Shown here: positions 9,994 to 23,844 of the stretch, piece after piece
How the letters are laid out: each line of letters begins with the position of its first letter
How positions within the stretch are numbered: the stretch's first letter is position 1
Assembly: GCA_026545765.1 (NCBI GenBank)
Contig: CM048843.1
Coordinates: 3,906,001 to 3,970,000 of the forward strand
Source: Plantago major
Taxonomy: Eukaryota > Streptophyta > Magnoliopsida > Lamiales > Plantaginaceae
DNA length: 64,000 nt
Direction of reading: 5' to 3'
Notes under the pieces: generated by a model
What the model saw: the letters and a program-made list of their open reading frames with translations, nothing else
Databases searched by the model: none
What the model was told of the DNA's origin: nothing
Made by a program: the position numbers and the translations under genes

Positions 9994-12732
9994 AAACGTC
10001 TATATTATTAACAAAATGTATTTTTTGTTTATGAGAAACACCGGTGTTATTAATTAAACATCCCAAATTTTCAATAATATTCATACCGAATCCTTTTTTA
10101 CATGCTCATTGATTCAAAATCAAACATCATTAACCATTCATGTGCAAATGATATTGGAGTATGAACAAGGTAGTTTCTTCATTTATCTGTGGTACACGGC
10201 TCCCGCATGTATAAACTTTTAAATAATTTTCCTTCTTTGCCAATAACTTAAATCACACTTAGTCTGATATAAGTGTTACTAGAATATAACGGAAAGTGAA
10301 TTGTACATATGGATTAAATCACACTAGAGTGCATTTTTTAGCATTGAAGTAGATTTTAATGATTGCAATCCTCTAATAAGCTCTAGTATTAAATGTTTCA
10401 CCTATCACTGTCTAATGGCCAGCAATCAATAACACAATCCAATCCTACATCCTAAGGTTGCGTTTTCCATATGGCACTTGCACAATTGTAGCTTTGGATT
10501 TTACTAGTACACACGAATGACACGACTTGTGCACAACAATAAGCTAGGCTTCCAATGGGAAAAACTTCGTCCGACATTGATTGAAAAGAATTATCTAAAT
10601 CGAGGCTAAATCGGGTTTATGTGTTCTTCATGGAGAATTTCCATTAATGCTATGTGGAAACGTAGAAGAATTGGTAGAAGATGAAATAAGAATTTGAAAA
10701 TAGAAATTATACATGAATAATAATGATTGCCTGATTGGTATATATTACTCCTATGATGTGTAAGCACAATTATAAGCTGGACGAATGTTGGTAAATGGAC
10801 AGCCCATTAAGTGGTTTATTAATCCACTTTTTCTAGAATCAAACTGATCATAATTTGAGTTTAGATTGGATAAAGTATTTTGTAATTCTGGCCGCAAGAA
10901 ACCAAATCTCCAGCAGTATTAATTATTAATGTTTAGTTACAGACTTAACAAGAAGTTTGACCAATTGGAATTGTTTCGTTGGGCAAGCTTTCTACTCAAT
11001 CACGGCCGACTACTGTCGTTTTCAGCTTTCACCAATACCATTATTCTAATTACCCGATATTTCAGTCCGGTGCAGTTATTAATAAGTAGGACATACATTT
11101 ATGTAAGTATGATATTGTTCGATTTTAACACGAACACATGTAAATTAATTTGATGTTTAATTATACAAATGCAAAGATGAGTTTCCCCAACTTACGACCA
11201 TGATTTTTAGATCCAAACTAAGATCCAAGTTTGAGAGAAAAATGGACACCATACACCCCTCGATAAAGGCCAGTTATCCAGCCCCAACAAAATTTTACTT
11301 TCGAGAACCTTATCATTAAGTATGCAACGGTATGTAAGATTACTTTTGAACCCCATTATTCACTATTAATCCGGAGGTGTTTAAAAGCATAAAACAATAT
11401 AACCAATTATAATTTCCTAGGCTGGAAGTGTGATACATAAATGAAGAATCGTCATCTAGCTAATAGTAGTAGGAGTAATATTATAAGGAGTAGTAGCTAA
11501 TAATGGTGTATACGACTAAGTTTAGGTTGTTATTAACTGTTTCTGTCACTTCTGTTTTGGCTGTTAGGACCTATACAGCATCATCTTATTCTAATTATGA
11601 TTAACTGCAACATTAAGAACGTGCTATCATGTGGATAAAAGGATTTCCAAACCCAACCAAAAGGAACAACTGTTTTAATTGAAATAATTTACGCGCAAAT
11701 ATGACCAAGCAATGCACTTAATTGTACGTATATTCAATACATTTCTAATCTAACACGTACTCATGTAACGATTTGAATCAGACCACCAAATACTCAAAAG
11801 CTTGTGTATATATAAATGATTAAATAAAGTGACTATTTGCTTTTCAAATTTTATAAGTGACTATTTCCTCTAAGATTATTGCTAATTTTAGGTTTTATTC
11901 TCTATAATTAAACTGTTTAATTGTTGTATAAAATAATGAAAGGAGATACTATTGGAAGTTAAACCACCATAAAAAAAAAAAAGAAAAGAAAAATCAAACC
12001 AATGATAAATTAGATTTTTGAGTGATATCTATGTGATTGTATTCTATCTTAAACACATAGGTAGTGTATAAACGTACATTTTAATTTATATTACCATATA
12101 TCTCATTATCGTTTTCTAAATCAATTTTTATAGCGTAGGCAAAACAATACGGATGTCGGGGTCGAGCAGATTCAGCTGACCTCTTCAATTTTCTATAGTT
12201 AGGCCATGTTCTCTTCGTAGCGAACAATGTTTTAACCGAATTGTAATAAAAAATAACCAAGCAGTAATCGAATCAAATTAATGAATTTTCGGATGAAGTT
12301 AATGTTCTTAAAGACGCATGTTAGTAGTAAAATTTACAGTGATTGAGTTTGTCCGAGTGACTTACAACCTGCAGATTGTAGGTTTGAAACTCTGAGGACC
12401 ATTTTTATGACTAAAATGCGTCGATTTCATTTTAGTTCATGATTATTGAAACTAGCGAAAATGAAATGTGGTACAAAACCAACCAATAAAAGACTTTGTG
12501 TACCAACCAAAAATAAATAGCGCGGATTTAAAATAACATGTAGTAGATTATTGATCTGATCTCTCCCCTAGAGCGTAATACTAATAAGCACCGGCCCGTA
12601 AAAGAAATGAAATCCGAAGATATATGTCATTAATTAACATAGACATAGTCAAGTGCTGTGCTCGCTCTTCGCTTCTCTTTATAAGTGACGCAGGTAGCTA
12701 GCTAGCTGTCATTCGCGAGCGAGGCAAAGACA
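9994..12732. other. Intergenic region upstream of the RRM gene
   Basis: AT-rich DNA with no coding region that I can support. Several blocks of purine runs and short direct repeats are present, but none is a recognisable element. The last kilobase is the promoter region of the RRM gene. Confidence 0.6.
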
Positions 12733-12740
12733 TATAAATA
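12733..12740 (+). promoter_or_regulatory. TATA box of the RRM protein gene
   Basis: TATAAATA stands about 350 bases before the start codon at 13086. The leader between contains a TTCTTCTTC tract at 12826-12845, a common feature of plant 5' UTRs. No clear 5' UTR intron is needed. Confidence 0.55.
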
Positions 12741-13025
12741 ATTTTTTGGTTTGTCAAATTAATTTCGAGTATATACAGCAAATTAGAGCTTGCAACTGTC
12801 GGAAAAATATACCCATATATTTCTTCTTCTTCTTCTTCTCTTTTTCTTTCTCAACTCCGATTAATATCAATTCCAACGGCCCATCATATAATCATACATT
12901 CACAGCTCACATTCCATTAACAATTTTACCCAACGTAACTCTCTCGATCGTCAGGTCAACTAAGCCGCCGCCACGATCGCTGGTGGTGTTTGTGGCCAGT
13001 GGATTTAAGGATTTTTTCTAGGACA

Positions 13026-13083
13026 ATGTATGCGCTTGATTAGCTCTTCTGTTGTTGATTGTGCGGATATACATTGGTGCTAG
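13026..13083 (+). promoter_or_regulatory. Two overlapping short uORFs in the RRM gene leader
   Basis: The first two ATGs downstream of the TATA box open short frames. One runs 13026-13043 (5 codons plus stop). The other runs 13030-13083 (17 codons plus stop) and ends two bases before the main ATG at 13086. Such an arrangement would lower or regulate translation of the main frame. Whether the transcript includes them depends on the real transcription start. Confidence 0.5.
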
Positions 13084-13085
13084 CT

Positions 13086-16000
13086 ATGGCACAACATCAG
13101 CATTATCGATCACCATTCGGCGACACCACATTCACTAAGGTTTTTGTCGGAGGACTTGCCTGGGAGACACCTACTGATGTTATGCAAAATTATTTCCAGC
13201 AGTTCGGAGAAATTCTCGAAGCCGTCATCATCACTGATAAGCACACCGGAAAATCTAAAGGCTATGGTTTCGTAAGTTCGATTTAGTCGCATTATTTGAA
13301 TTTATACACGTCTAACATTTAAAAAACTTGTATGTAATAGTTGATGATGATACACTTCCATCTCATTTAAACAACTACAACTTGTAGGAGGGTTTGGAAT
13401 TTATCATTTGTATTAATTTTTCGGAACTTATGATGTATTTTCAGGTGACATTCCGTGATCCTGATTCGGCTAGAAGGGCTTGCATTGAAGCTAATCCGGT
13501 CATTGATGGGAGAAGAGCAAATTGTAATGTTGCTTCATTAGGCCGTCCACGCCCATCTCCTCCTAGAGGTAACTACTTTTTTTTTTTTTTTTTTCAAACG
13601 GTAAAATTATAAATGCACATACCGTGCACTGGTACAACTACAATACGTTGTTCATTTCTTAGTTTTTTTTTTTTTTTTTTACTATGAGTTAATTAAGCAT
13701 GATGATGATTTTAATGGTTGTATGGAAATTAATTTAGGGAGAAATCAAGTAGGGAATATTTATCAAGGACAAGGCGGAGTCGGCGGCGCGTATCCACCAC
13801 AGCCAGTGCCGGCGGCGACACCTCCGGTGATATATCCGCCATATGGGTACGTACATTACATATATGCATAATTTGCTGGACACTGCAGGATGTTGGCTGG
13901 CCACATTGTCTGAGTATGTATGACATGGTCCATGGGATATAGCATATTATTGTTAATATGCAATATATGGCAGGCATGCGGTGGGGTACTATTAAAACTT
14001 ATTATTTCTCCAAAAAGATAAGGGGCAGACTAGAATTTTATGTTCGGGGACAGATTATATATATTGAATTATTTATGAAATTAGATTTAAGATCATCAAA
14101 AATATTACATATATAAAAAATTTATTTTTCAAATTTACCATATCGCCTCTTGACACCACACTTGAAAAAGGTTTTATGCTATCCGCTCCTCTTATAAAGT
14201 CTATAGTGTACATTTCAAACTAGCTAACTACAAATTTATGCTATTTAACATCATAAAATATTGGGAAAACAGTTTTGGCACATGAATAAATCATATAGTC
14301 AACTTGATCACTTAACTGCCAGCAAAATCAATTCTACATTTTGTTAGATGTGCCATTTATCTTAGAAGATAATTGCGTATAATATTCCATACTGATTTAT
14401 TAAAGAGTCAAGAAACAATCATAGAAAAAAATAATGGGAGACAAGACAGGGAGAGCCTTTCTGTTTTCATAGGACAATTTTTTGTTTCTTTAATTAGGAG
14501 TAAACTAAGTTATATTTCTAGTTAAACACTTACATGGTCTTCTACCCTAATCATCGGAACAATTAGAGGAGTTATTTTTACAGTGATGCCAATCAAAATG
14601 GACTCAAATCTCAAACATGGAGACTACTAGTCTACTAGTACTATCTATTGCATTGGTATTCAAAAGCATATTGTTAAACTTGGATGCATGCTTGGCCAAA
14701 CTATCCGGCACTTGGTTAACTAAATATATCATGCGCATATGAATATAATTTTTGCCAAGAAAAAGCACCTCCTAGCTACTACTACTACCTGTCCTAGTAT
14801 AAGATAGTATAAATAAATGCAAACATTTATAGGACTTAGGTGAGAAAATTGATGCAATATTTTGAGAAGAACAAGGAAATCTTTAAATATATTAAATGTG
14901 AAGTAGTGGCAGTTATTGGCAGATAGGGAACAGGAAAATGGAGGACCAGAAAAAATGTCAATAGGGCCTAAAATATGTTTATGGCTTTAAATACCTCCCA
15001 TCTTAGAGGATACATTTAGATGATAAATTGAAAGGTTATGGTGGTATTAATTGCGCAAGCATCATTTGTCATACATAATATATTCATCGTTATAATTATT
15101 TTATTTTAATGACGTTGGGAACCACAGTCATTACCCTTTGAATGTGCACTGGATATACCCCACAAACTCACGTAATTACGCATGCAAACTACGTGAGTCA
15201 AATACCTCATGTTTTTACTGCATGAAGATATTTGATGTGTTCTTTCTAAATTTGGGTAGATAGTGTCCATAAAACGTGGTTAATATAACCACTAAGAATT
15301 ACACATAAAGATACGGGTTCTCTGAATAGTATAGTATTTTGTATTCGACCAATATAATGAAATTATAAAATAAAAACATAATCAAGGAAAAATTTACATC
15401 TGCTAGTAGGTTTATGAACTAAATATCTGAAGTATCATAAATTTTTATTTTGTATGTTTCAAGAGTTAGTTGGATTATGGTTGTAAGTAATAAAGTATAT
15501 AACTAAATGCTCTTTATAATGACATCAATCCCTCTTCTCTACCTTGGTTGAAATTCTACAGCCAGTCAGCCATGATCTAAAGGAGCTAGGTGGCATATTA
15601 AAACATGAATAATTATTTCATTTATACAATAAAGAATTAGACAACCATGATGGCAACAAACAAATTAAGCCTGTTTCATGTGACAACTGCCGTTGTTTTA
15701 TGATGGTGGGAACCTGCAAACGCTATCTTTCACGGGTGCACTGACTCCGGCTCACAATATGATGTTCGGACTAGGAAGAATTAGAACACGAATTTTCTTC
15801 CCCGGCCCAAACACTGTTAGTATCACGTATCTTGTCTTTGCTAAAGTCAAAATTAATTGCACAGTGTATGTGAATTGCAAAATAGTACCAGCAAATCAGC
15901 AAGTAGACTCACACTCAACTCACATAAGTGTCACATTCACACAATGTGCAGAACTGTACTTAGATGAGTAACAAATTTTTACTTTTTTTTTTCCAGGTAT

Positions 16001-18269
16001 ACTACAGCTTACCCACCTGATTATGCTTATCACCAGGTTAGTGTAAATTCTCTATCAAAGCTAATTAACCATAGAAGGGTAGTTAACAATTTTCAGATAC
16101 ACACAATACCTCAACATTGATGCATGCTTTGTTTAGGAACCTTATCAGATGATTTCACTTTGACAATCGATTTAACCCCATTTACCGGTCTCTCAAACCA
16201 AGTTAACTCTAATTTTTCTATATTGACAGACAATGTACAATCATCAATATCAGCAGGCACAATATTACAGCCAATTATATGGAGCATCATCATCATCCAT
16301 AGGTGCACCATATTACTATGCACCAGCACCAGGATATTCATTACAAGCTGCTGCTGCTGCTGCTAGAGGAAACTTTCCGGTTGCTCCAGCGCAACGTTTC
16401 CAAGCACCCTCTTATCTCTACTATCCAACACAGACGACACCAATGGAAGGCTCAGCCGGGTCATATCCGGCTTCACCTCATCCTCTAACTCAACCTCCTA
16501 GGTTATCCTTTCCAACCTCTACAGGTAACATATTTCCTATGTCTGCTTTATTTGCTAAAATTGTTTTGATATGTTAATAGTAAGATTTGATTTTCTTAAA
16601 ATTACAAAGATAGATCACACCATACGTTAGTATAAATTGGATAAGTGTGCCAAACAACTTCAGGTCGAGAGGTGTGTTTTTCTTTAGCTTCGTGAAATAC
16701 ATGGCTTTTACAAGAATTTGACTAATTAGTGACGATAAAGACTGGACTGGAGCATGTTAGTAGGGTGTGACTAGAAATGTAAGTTTGACCACAATAAATT
16801 AGAGAGCTAGCATTACAAGAGGATAGATCAGGGATCATGTACTATTCACATGCTGCAATGCCAGGAAAACTTTCATATTTGTCCAGCATGTGCTCTGCAA
16901 GTTAGTAGAGTACATAAATACCTTGTTCTGCATTAACAACAAGAACCGCTTGATTTTTAACCAGTCAACTTTCTTCGTGTCACACCTTAACTAACCAAAT
17001 TATTTTACATATTTAAATTGATCACTTTTATCAAAGGCGGGCGGTGAGCGCAATAATGTTCGATTGCTTGAGCCGTGTGAGATGTAATTCTCATGTACAG
17101 TTACAATTGGGTTAGCTAGGGTCATGTTTTATGGTGTTGTGAGTTGTTATATATGAAGGAGTATTTTATAAGAGAACGATAAGCATGCAAATAAAGATAG
17201 ATAAAGAAATAAAAGTATATAAAATCAATGTAATATAAGGATAATAGATACTTATAATCTTATTGGTGGATACATACAATCGCTGAATCAATTAACACAC
17301 ATACTGTCATATTTTACAAACATTTTTAAAAATGAAATTTAAAATAAACGTATGAAATTAAATGATACGGGATTACTGGATTCGTATTTTAGTGAAAAAG
17401 TCAAAATGGAATGGGTATGTGGGTGAAAAAAAAGCATGTGAGGGGGTCCATCAAGAAAGTGTAGCACAGCAGCACGTGAGATGAGCTGTTGGGGCCGGGT
17501 ATCTGTGTCCCAGCCAGAAGGAATTGAGACGGGTCAATGGGCCAATTTATATACTCCATGCCACTAAGATAAGATATCATCATATCATATATATACTGTA
17601 AATTTCTTAGTGCTACCATACCATGTGCTTTTCCAGATACACAACTTTTGTAGTATCTTTTTCTTCTACTCTTGCTGTTTCCATTACCACAACTTACTGC
17701 TTCAGTGGAGAGTTTTTATGGGTGGATGGTTACAATTCATGGTCGGAAGTGTCAATAGCAATTAGTTCAGTTTGGGATAAATTTAAGGTGGATTTTCAAA
17801 TCCATTGATGGTATCAGTACCCTTATCCCAACTCGCAATGGAGTATATTCAATTCGACCGGACTCGATAAACCTCGAACTCGACCCGTTCAATAAGGTTC
17901 TCGAGTTTAGTTCATATTTATAGCGTTACGAGATACTCATTAGTTCCATTAAAATTACATATATGATACAATGATAGAAGTCACATTTCTTATTAAGTGG
18001 AAACCAAAGAGGTGAGGTCTACGGTATGTACTCATGAAATCATATCTAACGGTTCCTTCAGTGTGTACGCCCACTACACACAAACACGTGTGACTCACTT
18101 ATCCTTAGGTAATAGTAGTAATAAAAATATTAATTCCGTATTAGTTTTGAATGTTTTTTAGCTATGGTAACTAAGCACGTTGCATTTGGTTACAGATTCA
18201 ATGGTGCCTCCTCAAACATCAACAGAAATAGAAGCTGGACCAACAACTTCAACGAGTTCAACAGCTTAA
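13086..18269 (+). CDS. ARP1-like single-RRM RNA-binding protein (six exons)
   Basis: Predicted RNA-binding protein of the plant family that includes ABA-regulated ARP1 and related single-RRM proteins. Exons: 13086-13271, 13445-13568, 13738-13846, 15997-16036, 16230-16524 and 18196-18269, all with GT-AG borders and matching phases, giving 828 nt and 275 residues. The RRM occupies about residues 16-95: RNP2 is VFVGGL (19-24) and RNP1 is KGYGFVTF (58-65), split by intron 1; GGLAWET and VIDGRRANCN are family signatures. The rest is low complexity, rich in Tyr, Pro, Gln, Ala and Ser, with a short poly-Ala run, as usual for this family. The start at 13086 is the first ATG in frame and puts SPFGDTTFTKVF near the N-terminus as in homologues. 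Introns 3 (2.15 kb) and 5 (1.67 kb) are long and hold no gene; two poly-T tracts lie near 13575 and 13664. RNA targets cannot be inferred. Confidence 0.9.
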
Positions 18270-18999
18270 AAGTACACCAACATGATGCTCAAGATCTCAG
18301 GAATTCAATTGTTCATTCTATCACAATCATCGTCGCAAATTCCTAATAATAATAATAATAATTTATTCGTTCTTTTCTCTCTGAACTTTTGAAACTATTT
18401 TTATCCATCTTCTTCTTTCTGTAACACATTCAACGTTCTTTTTTGTCCCCACAATTTTTGGGGATCCAAGCTTCATGGACCATTTTGTCTGCATGTCCAA
18501 CTCATGTAGGCCTGTAAGGCCCATCTAGCTAGCCCAATTTAACAACGATTATTTTTTGATTATGTAGCCCTTTTGTTTTAATTTGCATTCCCTCTTTTCT
18601 TTTTTGAGGTAGAAAAGGATGATGCAAATTCGAGTGTTTGGGGTTTGTAAAACTATAATAACAGATATCAACGCAATGAGCTAATGACTTAAACAAGATG
18701 TGAGACTAAAGCAATTAAAGAATAAGTCAACGGAGATGAACTAATGACTTAAACTATAATGATAAAGTGTTTGATTCCGAACTTAAATTGAGTTTTCTGA
18801 TCAATTCGAGCTAAGTTTTACGAACAGAAAAACTTAACTGGAGTTAGAAAATTCAACTTAAGTTCAGAGCTAAACAAACGGATATTGGGATTAAAATGAA
18901 AGTTGAGTCAATAAGTTAGGAGTATGTTATGGTTAAAGATGATTTCATTGAAGTAAGTACAAGAATTGGGGACTTTTTGTTTGTTATTATCGATTTGGT
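18270..18999. other. 3' UTR of the RRM gene and intergenic DNA
   Basis: An ATA(ATA) run at 18346-18362 and T-rich sequence follow the stop codon and fit a 3' UTR of a few hundred bases. No other gene is seen. Confidence 0.5.
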
Positions 19000-19190
19000 G
19001 CAGGGGTTAGGATCGTCACTTAAAGTTCTTGTGAGGTAGCAACCCTGGGAACTAGGCCGAGGTGATCTAGTTCTAAACTTCTTGAGGATTGATTGTTTTT
19101 TAATTTTTTGACTTGGTGGAGGGGAGCGGTCAGGGTTGTCTTTAAAGTTATTGTCAGATAACAACCCAAGGAATTAGACATGGATGATCT
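19000..19190. repeat. Imperfect tandem duplication of about 120 bp
   Basis: The order TTGGTGCAGGGG, ACTTAAAGTTCTTGTGAGGTAGCAACC and GAACTAGGCCGAGGTGATC is repeated as CTTGGTGGAGGGG, CTTTAAAGTTATTGTCAGATAACAACC and GAATTAGACATGGATGATC. Neither copy is open over a useful length on either strand. Origin unknown. Confidence 0.55.
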
Positions 19191-19194
19191 TTGT

Positions 19195-19345
19195 TTAGCA
19201 AAATTAGCTGAAAAGATAGCTGCTAGTTGATTAACTAATTGGTAGCTGATCAGGTAGCTAGTTAACTAGTTGATAAACTAATTGATTTTAATATAGGTGT
19301 TTAACAAATTAGCTGATAAGCTAGCTGATATTTTGTAAAATGACA
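19195..19345. repeat. AGCTGAT-rich subterminal repeat cluster (left)
   Basis: Many copies of TAGCTGAT / GCTAGCTGAT in both orientations, typical of the subterminal regions of non-autonomous plant DNA transposons. A weaker cluster occurs at 27765-27830. Together they could bound one large composite element holding the AXS fragment and the two nested LTRs, but no target duplication links them. Confidence 0.45.
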
Positions 19346-20347
19346 TATAAAGACATTACTTTTATTTTTATTTAATTTTAGCCAAAGTGTTGGAAAATGT
19401 AAGATTTTCCTAAAAGATAGGAAAGTCAAGTTCTTTTTTAGTTTTTTGCGGTCTGACCGGCCGAGCTTCCCCAAAAACCGCCGAAACACACATTTTTCGT
19501 TATGCTTTTAATAGATTATATTATGGTTTTAAGTTGTTAGCATTGGAAGTTTCAATTACAGTTTTAACGTATTTTGTTAATGTTTTAATATACGATGTGA
19601 TGGTTTTAATGTGTCGGTATTGTATATTTCAATTATAATTTTAACCTCTTTTATTAAATATTTAAGCGATAGTGTGATGGTTTTAAGGAGCTACATGATA
19701 GTTTTTAAGATGACCTGTTATAGTTTTAAGTGACAATCTAATATCATTAAACCACCATTAAACAACTCTAAAAGTTTCAGTGATGTCATTAAAACATCAA
19801 TAAACAAGCTTAAAATAAGCTACTTGAAACATTCAGTCATTACAATATTGAAACATTAAGTCATCCAGAGGTTTTTAAATATCTATTCTCATAGGAAAAA
19901 AATTACAATAAATGTTCATCGGTGTTTTTTTATGCAAATGCAAACTGAGTTGTTAAAATTGGTTTTTTTTCGAAGAACTTCGGCTTCCTGCCTTTTGTTG
20001 CCTGTACTTGTTGCTTCAATACAGTAGTAACACATTTGACATTCATTAACACCTACTTAAAACATTCATTGACTAGGTTAAAACCATAACAACTCTCATT
20101 AAACTATCACATTGGTGCTTAAAATCAAAGAAGGGACATGCAACACAAGCTAAAAACAGTAAATGCAATTAAAACCATAACAATGCATCTTAAAACTATA
20201 ACAAAGCAGCAACATACAACACAAGCTAAAAACAGTAACAATATTGATGCCTAAAACCATAACAGTGCCTATTAAAATTATAACAAAACATTTGCAAATC
20301 ATCAAATCATAAATATTTCTCATAAGCTAAAACTATAACGTTGATGC
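19346..20347. repeat. Repeat-rich DNA with recurring AAAACTATAACA motif
   Basis: Short motifs such as TTAAAACCATAACA, AACACAAGCTAAAAACAGTAA and TTTTAATGT recur irregularly. The same motif set resumes at 22940-23280 after the solo LTR, so the two pieces were one sequence before that insertion. No gene is visible. Confidence 0.5.
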
Positions 20348-20685
20348 TGTAAAATCCCAGAAATTTATTTTGGACCGTCTAGTTGTATTCTTTTGGAGAT
20401 GAGAAATTTATTGGACTTGAATTGATTTACGAGATTTTATAAGTCATTATTTTATGGATTAATAATGTGAAATGGACCTTATTTGAAGTGAACCAAATTC
20501 GTAAGCCCAATTATTGAAAATCTCAAGTTGAGTTTCTTTAAAATTACTTTTAGGGTTTATTCTGGTTATTTTCCTTTCCTTCTTTCTTCACATGTTCTTC
20601 ACTTCTTCTCTGCCGTCTTCATCCAACAATTATCGGGTTTATCGAATCGATCGGTAATGAAACTACTCTTGTTAACATCCAAATT

Positions 20686-21875
20686 CGTCACCTATGTTAA
20701 ACGCAACACAGTTTTCGTTAAACGCAACACAAATTTTTTATAAATTGACCGAAATGCCCCTATCTCAAAACAACACTTATATATTCAACAAAAAATCGAA
20801 AACGCACTTTTATGCAAATGTAAAAACATTAACACACACAATCTAACACATATAACAACACCAATCATAAATCGGACAAAAAAAAAATTCCAAATTTTTT
20901 TCATTTATACAAATACAAAAACATTAACACGAATTAACAACACTAAACATAATCGATAAAAAAAGTTTAAAAAAATACTTTTCTAAATATTTATATAATT
21001 CCTCCTTTATCTTTAAAATTTTTTTTTAAAATTTCATTTTTCCGGGTTTTAGCAATCACGAAAAATCCCTAAGAATCGCCGGAAAATCAGCTTGCTAAAA
21101 TCGCGGGATTTTTCCCAGCTTTTCCCCGGAGAAAATGAATTTTTAAAAAAAAATTTAAAAGATAAAGGAGGAATTGTATAAACTAAATATTTTCCAAATT
21201 TACTTATATTTTTTAAGAAAGAATTGTTTAAACGAAATTTTTCCAATTTTTTTATCGTTGTTTAATTATTTCAAATCGACACTAAACATAATTAATTAAA
21301 AATATTTAAAATATTTCGTTTATACAATTCCTCCTTTATCTTTTAAATTTATTTTTTTTTAAAAAAAATTCATTTTTCCTCGTAGAATCGCTGGAAAAAT
21401 CGCGCTTTTAGAAATCGGATTTTTCCCTGCAATTATCTAAAATCGGGATTTTCCCTAGCTGCTAAAAACCCGAAAAATGAAATTTAAAAAAAAAAAAAAA
21501 TTTTAAAGATAAAGGAGGAATTGTATAAACGAAATATTTTCCGAAATTTACTTCTATATTTTTTAAGAAAGAATTGTTTAAACGAAATTTTTTCTGAATT
21601 TTTTTTTTATCGATTTATGTTTAGTGTTGTTAATTCGTGTTCAATTGCATGTTAATGTTTTTGTATTTGTATAAATGAAAAAAATTCGGAATTTTTTTTT
21701 TGTCCGATTTATGTTTGGTGTTGTTATATGTGTTAGATTGTGTGTGTTAATGTTTTTACATTTGCATAAAAGTGCTTTTGTTGAATATATAAGTGTTGTT
21801 TTGAGATAGGGCATTTCGTCAATTTATAAAAATTTAGGTTATGCTTAACGATATTTGTGTTATGCTTAACACACC
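20686..21875. mobile_element. Foldback/MULE-like inverted-repeat element
   Basis: Two arms of about 500 bp are inverted copies. The left arm reads outward-in through ATGTTAAACGCAACAC, AATGCCCCTATCTCAAAACA and CAAATGTAAAAACATTAACA; the right arm carries the complements in reverse order up to GTTATGCTTAACACAC. The central part holds two further hairpins (about 20995-21185 and 21319-21535), each bounded by CCTCCTTTATCTTTAAA and its complement. CCAAATT flanks both sides (20679-20685, 21876-21882) and may be part of a 7-9 bp target duplication, which would suit Mutator-type mobilisation. No coding sequence. Confidence 0.72.
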
Positions 21876-22432
21876 CCAAATTGTATGCTTTTACATCATG
21901 GTTATATGGGGACATAATTGATGATGGGTATGAGTATTGCACAAAGATCGAGCGGTTTAAGAGAGTAATTGAGTCACGAAAATAGAATCAGAAAAATAGG
22001 ATTTCTTTGACACTTTTACTTTTATTTTCGTATTATCCTATATATATAGTTTTAATATTTAATAAACAATTTATGGTTATTATATCAAGATATTTGACTT
22101 GGTATAATAGTCTATTCTGAAAGGATCAAGTATGTGAATACTCAAAATGTGTTTTATGATGTGTGTGACGAATGTAAAAATAGTTTTGTACAAATGCATG
22201 GATAAATGCTATATTTGAGCTCTCAGTTGTGACTATGAAATGTTATGTGCCATTCGGGAAATTTGTAACTCCCTTATGTTATGTTACCCCTTTGGTAGGG
22301 GATTATGTTTATGTTATGTGAGCCGATCTCTATGCCACCGGAATTATACTAATGGCCATAGGATCATGTCTAATTGAGCCAAAATGTTACGTTTATTATG
22401 CCATGCAACTTTTGTATATGTGTGATCGTATT

Positions 22433-22550
<118 letters not shown>

Positions 22551-23844
22551 TCGGAACTCGCTTGATCCGGTAGAAGTGTCAATGAGGCTCACCCTTAGCC
22601 ACCCTTTCAGATGTTTAGTGAAGTGACATTGGTTGATGGTACAGTGGAGTTGAACCCGGTAGACGGATGCTGGATTTTTTGGAGATTTTTTAGTAGTTAT
22701 TGCGTACTCTGTGATTTGTACTGTATAATATATGCTGGTAGTATTGGAATCGTTGTAATCTTTCGAGGATTTGTAATTGTTGTAATTACTATGTAATGGA
22801 TTTTAGATGCTCTGTTGTACCACTCTGAGATAACTGATGTATTTTGAGGATAAATGTAGATTTCGTCTTGGCGTGAGCCCATCTCACAATAGACGGCCGG
22901 TCGCGACAAAGTGATTTGATTTTGGGGCGTGACAGATGCTTTTTTTTTTACAACAATAGGTTTTAAAACTATAAATCATGCGTTAAAAACAATAACAGGC
23001 AGACAAAAACTATAACAATGCCTATTAAAACTATAACAAAGTACGAACATGCAACACAAGCTAAAAACAGTAAAATTTATACTTAAAACGATAATAGTGT
23101 CTCTTAAACTATAATAATGTCTTTTAAAACTATATAACAAAGCATTTGCAAGAAATCAAATCATAAATATTTCACCAGTGGTTAAAAATACTAAAGTTAC
23201 TGCTTAAAACTATAACATATGCGCTAAAACAATAACATGCAGAAACATTCAACACAAGCTAAAATTATAAAAATGATGATTAAAATTTTAACACTTCTAA
23301 AATGCAAGCAATGGTCTTCCCATAGACCTCACAAGTGGAGAAATGAATGAGACGCTTGCAACATTACATTTACACTACTACAATGAGCAAGTAAACACTA
23401 GTACTTACTACTGGAAGAGCATCAATGAAGTTACTGTAAATGGTGTGAGCGGGCATTTGTTTGTAATCTGTTGGAGTGCATCTAGGCTATAGCATCAAGG
23501 TTTATAGTCTGCACCAGAAGAAACGAATTATTCCATATTCGGGTGAATACAACGCATTAACAACAATGAAAATCAAACAATTGACAATCTAAGCAAGCAT
23601 TATAAGGAATCAGACAATCGAGTTGGAAATGTAAATTACGAGATCTGCGTAGATGATTTTGTCATTGTAGACATCTATATCTGAGTATGGTGTGAGAGGT
23701 TTCAGAGAGAAGCTTCTCGCAGAGATGAGAGCCGATAAAGACATAAACTCCGATCATACAAATCGTCATCTGATTAATCGGAGCTCCGTCCAGATCTACT
23801 CTTGCAGACGCCATTTCTGGTGGTGCAGTGTTAGAGAGAGATAT

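Noticed and set aside
12746-13021. 91-codon frame in the RRM gene leader
   Set aside because: It has no ATG (it starts at TTG) and contains a poly-Phe run from a TTC repeat; only the two short ATG-led uORFs downstream are kept.
16124-16366. Alternative ORFs overlapping exon 5 of the RRM gene
   Set aside because: They are out of frame with the spliced RRM protein and disappear when the exon borders are set.
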